Below, piece by piece: positions 56,155 through 64,000 of a DNA stretch of 64,000 bases. The stretch comes from an uncultured Alphaproteobacteria bacterium (GTDB lineage Bacteria > Pseudomonadota > Alphaproteobacteria > Rhodobacterales > Rhodobacteraceae), in assembly GCA_902524845.1 (NCBI GenBank), contig CABZEW010000001.1:1-64000 (forward strand). The letters are read 5' to 3'. The first letter of the stretch is position 1, and every line of letters begins with the position of its first letter. A program made the position numbers and the translations under genes. Below the pieces are notes generated by a model that saw only the letters and a program-made list of their open reading frames with translations, was not told where the DNA came from and did no database searches.

Positions 56155-57354
56155 TTAAGGTAGAAATCGCCTTATAAAGATTAAAGAAATGAAAAATAAG
56201 CATCCAGCAAAGAGAAATGGTGCCCCAGGAATATAAAGAATTGACTCCTGAGAAGCCCCTTTGCTAAAAATGTAGCTCATGGAAATAGGACCAATAATAG
56301 AAGTTAACCCCACAATACTATTTAAGATCCCTTGTAGAAAACCTTGGTCCATTTCAGAAATTTCATTTGACAAAAATGCCTTTAAAGTCGGGCTGACCAT
56401 TTCAGATAAAGCGGCAATAGGTATTATTGCAAAAACGAACACTTCGAACCGGACAAAACCAAAGGAGAATAGTGCAATAATTCCGCAAATTAATGAAAAA
56501 GACATTAGGTTCTTTGTTGAGAGTCTATCAAAAAATTGCAATCGTATTATGAACGCTTGGACAATAAACAATAAAACTCCGTAACACGCTAAGGTAAAGC
56601 CTATCATTCCTGAAGACCATCCAAAAACTTCTCTTCCCCAAAAACTCCATATCGCTGGATAAACTGTATTTGCTAAAGCTATAAGAAAGAAACAAAAAAA
56701 CAATCCTTTAAAGAGACGTATCTTAAAGATGTTGGATATGTTGAGTAACGGATTAAGAGACCTAATACTGAAATTTTTTTTTGTCCGAAACCCAAGAGTC
56801 TCAGGAAGTAGGAATAAGCATAGAAAAAAGTTTAGTAGAGATAAAAGTGCTGATAGGAAGAATGGAGCCCTAATACTGATCTCGCCCATTAATCCTCCTA
56901 TAACTGGGCCTAGAATAAAACCTAATCCAAAAGCTGCTCCGATAATAGCGAAGTTCTTCTTTTTCTCTTTTGCACTAGAGATATCTGCTAAGTAGGCGGT
57001 TCCCGTAGCTATGGTGCCTCCTGCCAAGCCTCCAATTATTCTCCCGATAAACAGGATCCAAATAGTTTCAGCAAAGCCCATCACCAAATAATCAAGAGCC
57101 AGTAATAACGATGCTAAAAGTAATATTGGGCGTCTTCCAAAAATATCTGACAACGTACCAATTGTAGGTGAAAAAGCAAATTGCATAAAAGCGTAGGAAG
57201 AAGATAAAAGACCACCCCAAAAAGCGGCGCTAGCGTTTTTACCGATACCAACCTCATTCAAGAGATCCGGAATTATAGGGAAAATAATTCCAATGCCGAT
57301 GATGTCGAGTAAAATAACGTTGAAAATGAGTAGTATTCTTATATCTTTAAACAA
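56155..57354 (-). CDS. TetA-like MFS efflux transporter
   Basis: 399 residues with about 12 membrane helices. It belongs to the DHA1 drug/proton antiporter group: motif D2-like LDIIGIGIIFPIIPDLL and motif A GTLSDIFGRRPILL (between helices 2 and 3), then GFILGPVIGGL (motif C). The closest named relatives are Tet(A)-type exporters, but the substrate cannot be read. The only start in frame is TTG 57354. It lies 36 bases after atpC on the minus strand and could be read through from the ATP operon. Confidence 0.85.
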   Translation of the reverse strand: MFKDIRILLIFNVILLDIIGIGIIFPIIPDLLNEVGIGKNASAAFWGGLLSSSYAFMQFAFSPTIGTLSDIFGRRPILLLASLLLALDYLVMGFAETIWILFIGRIIGGLAGGTIATGTAYLADISSAKEKKKNFAIIGAAFGLGFILGPVIGGLMGEISIRAPFFLSALLSLLNFFLCLFLLPETLGFRTKKNFSIRSLNPLLNISNIFKIRLFKGLFFCFFLIALANTVYPAIWSFWGREVFGWSSGMIGFTLACYGVLLFIVQAFIIRLQFFDRLSTKNLMSFSLICGIIALFSFGFVRFEVFVFAIIPIAALSEMVSPTLKAFLSNEISEMDQGFLQGILNSIVGLTSIIGPISMSYIFSKGASQESILYIPGAPFLFAGCLFFISLIFIRRFLP

Positions 57355-57390
57355 GGGAAATTCTCATTTTCTTTAAAGAAAAATATAGAG

Positions 57391-57786
57391 CTAGGACTGT
57401 TTTAATGCCTCCTCAAGGTCATTTTTCCTTAATCCTAAATCATCTCTATTTCTAATATTTCCTGTGGATAATTTAACATCAATTTCTGAGATTATAGCCG
57501 ATATGTCCTCTTTTATAACATTATCGCCATCGATAGCCGAGTCTACTAGTACCGACACCATGTTGTTGATAACCTCTATTATTCCTCCTGAAACAAAATA
57601 TCTGTGTTTTTTACTAACGTCTTCAGCAAATTCCAAAAAACCGGGGCGAATACTGCTAATACAGGGCGCATGATTTGGGAGAACCAAAAAATCACCACTC
57701 ATTCCAGGGACTAGAACATTTTCGACCTCGCCTTGGAAGACCTTACTTTCAGCCGATATTACATTTAGCTCGAATTTGTTTGTCAT
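57391..57786 (-). CDS. atpC: ATP synthase F1 epsilon subunit
   Basis: 131 residues. ELNVISAESKVFQGEVENVLVPGMSGDFLVLPNHAP, read in parts, is the beta-sandwich domain. The C-terminal helical hairpin is shortened relative to E. coli. It couples rotor to F1 and may inhibit ATP hydrolysis. Last gene of the operon. Confidence 0.96.
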   Translation of the reverse strand: MTNKFELNVISAESKVFQGEVENVLVPGMSGDFLVLPNHAPCISSIRPGFLEFAEDVSKKHRYFVSGGIIEVINNMVSVLVDSAIDGDNVIKEDISAIISEIDVKLSTGNIRNRDDLGLRKNDLEEALKQS

Positions 57787-57807
57787 GTTTCTATACCTTT
57801 AAAGATT

Positions 57808-59247
<1,440 letters not shown>

Positions 59248-59252
59248 TTAAT

Positions 59253-60128
59253 TCAAAGTGCTTCAGCACCAGAAATGATTTCAATTAATTCGTTTGTGAT
59301 AGCCGCCTGTCTTGATCGATTAAAATCTATAGTTAACTTATCGATCATTTCACCCGCATTCCGAGTTGCATTATCCATGGCTGCCATTCTTGATCCCTGT
59401 TCAGAAGCTGCATTTTCTTGAAGCACAGAAAAAATTGAAGTTGCGATGCTTTTGGGTATTATTTCATTTAATATTTCATCTTCGTCAGGCTCAAAATTAA
59501 AGCTCACGTTACTAGCATCTTCTTCTTTTTCATTAACCGAAACGGGTAACAACCTATATGAGCTTGGTATTTGGGAAATAACAGAAGCAAACCTATTATA
59601 AAAAATCTCTGCAACTTCATATTCATCATTTTCGAACCTCAAAATGAGATCTGTTGATATATGCCTAGCAGTTTCTATTGTTATATTTTTTTCGTTACTA
59701 AGATCTATATGACCAATAAACATACTCTGAAATTCTCTATTGAGTTGCTCTTTGCCCTTCTTTCCTATTGTTAGTATCTTTATCTCTTTATTCTGGTTTT
59801 TCAGTTCTGCTATTCTCGATTTAGCTAACTTTACGATTGATGAATTAAAGCCACCACATAAACCTCTTTCCGAGGTTGCTACTATTAACAGAAATTTCTT
59901 ACTATTGCTTCCATCTCCCAGAAACTTATTATCCCCAGCAATATTTGTAACACTAGATGCTAAATTGGCAACTACAGCCCGCATTTTTTCAGCATATGGC
60001 CTACCCTTTTCTGCTGACTCTTGTGCTTTTCTCAGTTTAGCCGCAGCGACCATCTGCATAGCTTTAGTAATTTTTCTAGTGGACTTTACACTATCAATAC
60101 GTATCTTGAGATCCTTAAGATTGGCCAT
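59253..60128 (-). CDS. atpG: ATP synthase F1 gamma subunit
   Basis: 291-residue central shaft. LKDLKIRIDSVKSTRKITKAMQMVAAAKLRKAQ (N-terminal helix, in parts) and the C-terminal helix MDNATRNAGEMIDKLTIDFNRSRQAAITNEL match the family. It lies 13 bases downstream of atpA and 20 bases upstream of atpD. Confidence 0.97.
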   Translation of the reverse strand: MANLKDLKIRIDSVKSTRKITKAMQMVAAAKLRKAQESAEKGRPYAEKMRAVVANLASSVTNIAGDNKFLGDGSNSKKFLLIVATSERGLCGGFNSSIVKLAKSRIAELKNQNKEIKILTIGKKGKEQLNREFQSMFIGHIDLSNEKNITIETARHISTDLILRFENDEYEVAEIFYNRFASVISQIPSSYRLLPVSVNEKEEDASNVSFNFEPDEDEILNEIIPKSIATSIFSVLQENAASEQGSRMAAMDNATRNAGEMIDKLTIDFNRSRQAAITNELIEIISGAEAL

Positions 60129-60141
60129 TTTTTATCGTCGA

Positions 60142-61680
60142 CTAAATCTGTGTATTTAAAAAATTGTCTAAGAGTGCTTTGACTTTGTTTTCAATTTCAC
60201 CCTCTATTTTCTGGTCGTTATTTGTCAGCTCATCTACCACAATCTTACCTTCTGATCTTAAATAGTTTACTAAATTTTTCTCAAAATTTGTAACCTCCTT
60301 AACATCGGTTTTATCTAGATAACCCTTTGTACCTGCGTAGATAACGATAACTTGCTCTGCGTTAGTTAAAGGAGAGTATTGAGGCTGCTTTAACAATTCT
60401 GTCAGCCGGGCTCCTCTATTTAAGAGTGCTTGCGTGCTTGCGTCTAAATCTGATCCAAATTGAGCGAAAGCTGCCATCTCTCTGTACTGGGCTAACTCAA
60501 GTTTAATTGAACCAGCCACTGATTTCATCGACTTAGTTTGCGCCGATGATCCAACTCGAGAGACGGAAAGACCAGTATTAACAGCAGGACGTATACCTTG
60601 GTAAAATAATTCTGTTTCCAAGAATATCTGACCATCTGTAATGGATATCACGTTAGTAGGTATAAATGCTGATACATCTCCTCCTTGGGTCTCAATTATT
60701 GGCAAAGCTGTTAAGGATCCTGATCCATTATCTTCATTCAATTTCGCAGATCGTTCGAGTAAGCGAGAGTGTAAATAGAATACGTCTCCAGGATAAGCCT
60801 CTCTACCAGGTGGCCTTCTCAGAAGAAGGGACATCTGCCGATATGCAACGGCCTGTTTTGAAAGATCGTCATATATGATAAGCGCATGCTTGCCATTATC
60901 ACGAAAAAACTCTGCCATACTTGTTGCTGAGTATGGTGCTAAAAACTGCATCGGAGCAGGGTCGGAAGCGGTCGCAGCTACCACGATAGAATACTCAATT
61001 GCCCCAGTTTCTTCTAATTTTTTTACCAGTTGAGCCACTGTTGATCTTTTTTGCCCTATCGCCACATATACGCAATACAGTTTTTTGCTCTCATCGGTTC
61101 CGGCCGCATCATTATAGCTTTTTTGGTTCAATATGGCGTCTACCGCAACAGCCGTTTTCCCAGTCTGCCTATCTCCTATTATTAGTTCCCTCTGCCCCCT
61201 GCCTATAGGGATCAATGAGTCAACCGATTTTAGTCCTGTTGCCATTGGTTCGTGCACAGACTTTCTAGGGATTATTCCTGGCGCCTTGACGTCTGCCACT
61301 GATCTTTTTTTTGCTTTCAAAGGTCCTTTCCCATCAAGTGGATTACCTAATCCGTCAACAACTCTGCCTAGCAATTCCATTCCTACGGGAACATCCACAA
61401 TCGAACTGGTTCTTTTAACTAGATCTCCTTCTTTTATTTCTCTATCAGACCCAAATATAACGACGCCAACATTATCTATTTCTAAATTTAGTGCCATTCC
61501 CATTGTGCCACCTGGGAACTCAACCATCTCACCAGCTTGAACTTTGTCGAGACCATATACACGCGCTATTCCATCTCCAACGGATAAAACTTTCCCAACT
61601 TCTGCTACCTCTGTATCGTCACCAAAATTTTTTATCTGTTCTTTTAATATCTTAGATATTTCGGACGCTTGAATGTTCAT
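60142..61680 (-). CDS. atpA: ATP synthase F1 alpha subunit
   Basis: 512 residues. P-loop GDRQTGKT at 169-176, [20 protein letters not shown] and the arginine finger segment [12 protein letters not shown] are intact. The ATG at 61680 fits the family start [12 protein letters not shown] and has AGAGG nine bases upstream; a TTG three codons earlier is less likely. The first codons lie just after the end of atpH (no overlap from this start). Confidence 0.98.
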   Translation of the reverse strand: MNIQASEISKILKEQIKNFGDDTEVAEVGKVLSVGDGIARVYGLDKVQAGEMVEFPGGTMGMALNLEIDNVGVVIFGSDREIKEGDLVKRTSSIVDVPVGMELLGRVVDGLGNPLDGKGPLKAKKRSVADVKAPGIIPRKSVHEPMATGLKSVDSLIPIGRGQRELIIGDRQTGKTAVAVDAILNQKSYNDAAGTDESKKLYCVYVAIGQKRSTVAQLVKKLEETGAIEYSIVVAATASDPAPMQFLAPYSATSMAEFFRDNGKHALIIYDDLSKQAVAYRQMSLLLRRPPGREAYPGDVFYLHSRLLERSAKLNEDNGSGSLTALPIIETQGGDVSAFIPTNVISITDGQIFLETELFYQGIRPAVNTGLSVSRVGSSAQTKSMKSVAGSIKLELAQYREMAAFAQFGSDLDASTQALLNRGARLTELLKQPQYSPLTNAEQVIVIYAGTKGYLDKTDVKEVTNFEKNLVNYLRSEGKIVVDELTNNDQKIEGEIENKVKALLDNFLNTQI

Positions 61681-61685
61681 AGTAA

Positions 61686-62252
61686 TCAACCTCTTTTCAA
61701 AATGTTTTTCATACTGTCAAGTTTTGAATTTATGCTCGAGTTAAACAAAAATGATCCAACTTTTAACTCGAGTCCAGCAATTATATCAGGATCACTTTCT
61801 GCCTCAAGCCTCACAACACGCTTTGTGATCTTTTCTATAGATTTTTTTATTTCTTCTATTTTTACATTACTCACTTTTTTTGCTGTCCTAATGCGAACTA
61901 TAAGTTCATTTTTACTTACCGAACAAAGCTTCAAGAAATCCTCACAAAAATTCACCAAATCGTAACCCCGTCCTTTTCTTATCATCAAACAAATCGTATT
62001 ATGTAAAAGTTTAGGCAACTTTATCTTATTGCTGACTGCAGTGAACACTTTTTCTTGCTCGCTAGAGGAAAAAGTTGGATTTCTCAAGAAAGCATTCAAT
62101 CCGTAATCTGATTTCAAAAGGATACCAAGATCGAGCACGTGTTTCTCTACCTCAATGCATGTTTTCTCTTCCTCACATACAGAAAACAAGGCAAGCGCAT
62201 ATCTCGCCGATGGCTTTGAGTTTATCTCCCTAATTTCTTGCAAACAGATCAC
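61686..62252 (-). CDS. atpH: ATP synthase F1 delta subunit
   Basis: 188 residues from GTG 62252, or 185 from TTG 62243, which has AAGGTG five bases upstream. [15 protein letters not shown] and the C-terminal [28 protein letters not shown] are typical. The peripheral-stalk cap of F1. First gene of an atpHAGDC operon; the Fo genes are elsewhere, as usual in alphaproteobacteria. A promoter candidate lies at 62302-62330. Confidence 0.93.
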   Translation of the reverse strand: MICLQEIREINSKPSARYALALFSVCEEEKTCIEVEKHVLDLGILLKSDYGLNAFLRNPTFSSSEQEKVFTAVSNKIKLPKLLHNTICLMIRKGRGYDLVNFCEDFLKLCSVSKNELIVRIRTAKKVSNVKIEEIKKSIEKITKRVVRLEAESDPDIIAGLELKVGSFLFNSSINSKLDSMKNILKRG

Positions 62253-62301
62253 CTTGAAATGATTAATAGTATGCTTTGTGTCGCAATATTGACCGCTTCC
62301 T

Positions 62302-62330
62302 TAAATAACAGAGCATATCAAATATGACAA
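62302..62330 (-). promoter_or_regulatory. Candidate promoter of the atpHAGDC operon
   Basis: On the minus strand TTGTCA (62325-62330) is followed 17 bases later by TATTTA (62302-62307), about 50 bases before atpH. The -35 is one base from consensus and the -10 is weak. The gap to the methyltransferase gene upstream on the same strand is 111 bases and otherwise empty. Confidence 0.3.
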
Positions 62331-62363
62331 GTTGTTGGTTACTCTTTTTTTAATTTTTTTACT

Positions 62364-63110
62364 TCAAGATCTAGACCGCGTAGAAATTGGAACCTTGACT
62401 GAGCTGAAATACCGTCTTACCTTAGACGATTTTACATTTTTCACCGCGTAAACGTCTTTTCTTGCCTCTACTACAAGGAGACCTCCTAAAAAAAAACTAT
62501 TTAACTTTGTCCCTAGTTTTTCCCAAAGCAATAGCGATTTAAGCCAATATCCCTTTTTTGCAGGGAACCCATAAAGACTGGGCGTTATACTATCGACTTG
62601 GAATTGATTTTTTCGAAGCAAATCGGTCAGTTGTGAGATTGAATAAGGCTTCCCATATCCGAACGGAGTACTATCTGACCTAGCCCAAAAACCTGTTCTA
62701 TTTGGTACAAGTATAATTAGCTTCCCACTATCTTTTAATACACGCAGCACCTCTTGTAATAAAAGATCTTGATTATCACTAACTTCTAAGCCATGCGATA
62801 TCAAAATAATATCTGCTGAGGATGTATTTATTGGCCAAGAGACTTCATCGACCAGAGCACTCACACTTTTAGGTTCTTCTGGGCACGAAACAACGCCTTG
62901 TTCACTTGGCATAAGCAAAAGAAAATCCTTGTCTTTGCTAATTTTTATTTTATCCTCCAAAAACGGACATGCGAAACCAAAGCCAATCGTCAAAGACCCA
63001 ATACCGGAGTTAATTTTTGCGCCCAAAACTCTGTTTATTAATTGTTTTGTAGTTCTTCCGAGCTCGGTACCATTGTAGAACTCTTTCAATTCAATAACAT
63101 CCAATTTCAT
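62364..63110 (-). CDS. Class I SAM-dependent methyltransferase beside gloB
   Basis: 248 residues. LGRTTKQLINRVL near the start, GFGFACPFLE, then the degenerate SAM region and LQEVLRVLKDSGKLIILVPNRTGFWARSDSTPFGYGKPYS (in parts) match a family that in Rhodobacterales lies divergent from gloB. The methyl acceptor is unknown. A predicted SAM pocket motif (E/D-x-G-x-G) is not clear, so it may be degenerate. Separated from gloB by 80 bases. Confidence 0.8.
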   Translation of the reverse strand: MKLDVIELKEFYNGTELGRTTKQLINRVLGAKINSGIGSLTIGFGFACPFLEDKIKISKDKDFLLLMPSEQGVVSCPEEPKSVSALVDEVSWPINTSSADIILISHGLEVSDNQDLLLQEVLRVLKDSGKLIILVPNRTGFWARSDSTPFGYGKPYSISQLTDLLRKNQFQVDSITPSLYGFPAKKGYWLKSLLLWEKLGTKLNSFFLGGLLVVEARKDVYAVKNVKSSKVRRYFSSVKVPISTRSRS

Positions 63111-63146
63111 TATTAGTATTCCAATATTGCTATATCCGTTAAGTTA

Positions 63147-63175
63147 TTGCTAGTATACTTCTCTGTATATATAAA
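63147..63175 (+). promoter_or_regulatory. Candidate gloB promoter
   Basis: TTGCTA (63147-63152), a 17-base spacer and TATAAA (63170-63175), each 4-5 of 6 to consensus. Transcription would start about 8 bases before the ATG, removing the AAGGA at 63176-63180, so an upstream TATACT (63154-63159) may instead be the true -10. Both readings are inferred. Confidence 0.3.
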
Positions 63176-63190
63176 AAGGACCTCCGAAAC

Positions 63191-63955
63191 ATGTCTTCTA
63201 TTGAAATTATTCCCTGCCTATCGGATAACTATGCCTATATTATTAAAGATGACCAAACAAACAAGAATATTTTGGTAGATGCACCGGAGCATGCACCAAT
63301 AGAGAGGTATCTAGATGAAAACGCTATGAGCCTCGATTTTATTCTGATAACTCATCATCATGGTGATCATATAGATGGGATAAATCATTTAAAACTAAAA
63401 TATACACCAAAGATTATTGGTGCAAAAAGAGATAAGCATAGACTGCCTCCATTAGATATAGAAGTAGAAGAAGGAACAGAGTTAAGCATCGGATCGAAAA
63501 AATTTGATATTTATGATGTTGATGGACACACGTTAGGACATATCGCTTACAGTTTATTGGATGACAGAGCTTTATTTACAGGCGACTCATTGATGGTCAT
63601 GGGTTGTGGAAGACTGTTCGAGGGAACCCCGGACGATATGTGGAAAAGCCTTAAAAAGCTGAAGGGCTTACCCAAAGACATCATGATTTATTCAGGACAC
63701 GAGTATACAAAATCAAACATTGAATTCGCTTTATCAGTAGATCCAGAAAATGAAAAATTAACGGCCAGAAGAACAAAGGAATTAGAGAGGCTACAACGGG
63801 GAATTCCAACCGTTCCCTCTACTCTTAGAGAGGAGTTGGATACTAATCCCTTTTTAAGGGAAAGCGACCCATTAATAGCAGATCATTTGGACATGACAAA
63901 TCTTGATCCAATTTCTAGATTTGCAAAAATAAGAGCTCTAAAAGATAACTTTTAA
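63191..63955 (+). CDS. gloB: Hydroxyacylglutathione hydrolase (glyoxalase II)
   Basis: 254 residues of the metallo-beta-lactamase fold. The metal motif THHHGDHID gives H55, H57, D59 and H60; further ligands lie in VDGHTLGHIAY, FTGDSLMVMGCGR and YSGHEYTKSN. It hydrolyses S-lactoylglutathione to lactate and glutathione. AAGGA lies ten bases before the ATG. The last gene of the window. Confidence 0.95.
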   Translation: MSSIEIIPCLSDNYAYIIKDDQTNKNILVDAPEHAPIERYLDENAMSLDFILITHHHGDHIDGINHLKLKYTPKIIGAKRDKHRLPPLDIEVEEGTELSIGSKKFDIYDVDGHTLGHIAYSLLDDRALFTGDSLMVMGCGRLFEGTPDDMWKSLKKLKGLPKDIMIYSGHEYTKSNIEFALSVDPENEKLTARRTKELERLQRGIPTVPSTLREELDTNPFLRESDPLIADHLDMTNLDPISRFAKIRALKDNF

Positions 63956-64000
63956 TATTTTTGAGAATTTTGGTTTTAATAATTAAAAATATAGGTTAAG

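Overview
This window reads as one continuous, densely packed chromosomal segment of an AT-rich, streamlined alphaproteobacterium. It is most likely a marine Rhodobacterales (Roseobacter-type) lineage. The case rests on recognisable proteins and gene neighbourhoods: a malyl-CoA lyase of the Rhodobacter Mcl1 type, folK-rpoZ-spoT, ispH-DUF3429-rnhA, argH-lptM-lysA, an atpHAGDC operon without atpI/B/E/F, pyk-rpmI-rplT-pheST, ubiK next to lgt-COG1565-pgeF, and groESL beside a TIGR01459 HAD protein with maoC and ribF. I saw no phage, insertion sequence, CRISPR, tRNA or rRNA. No gene-free stretch exceeds 300 bases; the longest, 52028-52258, lies between groES and the HAD gene.

Layout. 1-1838 (minus): spoT (runs off the left edge), rpoZ, folK. 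1896-3756 (plus): ispH, DUF3429, rnhA. 3737-5179 (minus): def-fmt. 5247-8410 (plus): MalY/PatB aminotransferase, mcl1, accA. 8400-12717: plsC, a zinc-ribbon membrane protein, then argH, a tiny LptM-like lipoprotein and lysA. 12746-16006: tlpA, phaB, a TrmN6-like methyltransferase (minus) and a polyprenyl diphosphate synthase. 16003-20180 (minus): ETF-QO, a TPR protein split by a frame break, ispE. 20305-26786: greA, the pyk-rpmI-rplT-pheS-pheT block (minus) and DUF1244. 26803-30001 (minus): Fe-ADH, an alpha/beta hydrolase, an unknown gene and a class IV aminotransferase. 30122-36580: argG, yggT (minus), an UMF1 transporter, a phytase-like esterase, dapD, dapE, mce, DUF1467. 36587-44738: aspS, carB, a hydroxyacid dehydrogenase, csaA, proC, ybjN, ubiK. 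44814-50014 (plus): lgt, COG1565, pgeF, trxB, purE, purK. 50048-52027 (minus): groESL. 52259-56145 (plus): HAD, maoC, ribF, ycgN, prs. 56155-62252 (minus): an MFS transporter and atpHAGDC. 62364-63955: a methyltransferase (minus) and gloB (plus).

The content is core metabolism and housekeeping: lysine (lysA, dapD, dapE), arginine (argG, argH, carB), proline (proC), purines (purE, purK, prs), isoprenoids and quinone (ispH, ispE, polyprenyl synthase, ubiK), acetyl-CoA/acyl-CoA metabolism (mcl1, accA, phaB, maoC, mce, ETF-QO), translation (pheST, aspS, fmt, def, rpmI, rplT), protein folding and ATP synthesis.

I did not find a wholly new system. The parts most worth a second look are the TPR gene broken at an A7 tract; an lgt gene that seems to lack ATG/GTG/TTG and may start at ATC; an overlooked 38-residue lipoprotein gene overlapping both argH and lysA; a T16 tract in the presumed spacer of the HAD/maoC/ribF promoter; a two-way terminator whose loop is the purK stop codon; and repeated tail-to-tail overlaps of convergent genes.
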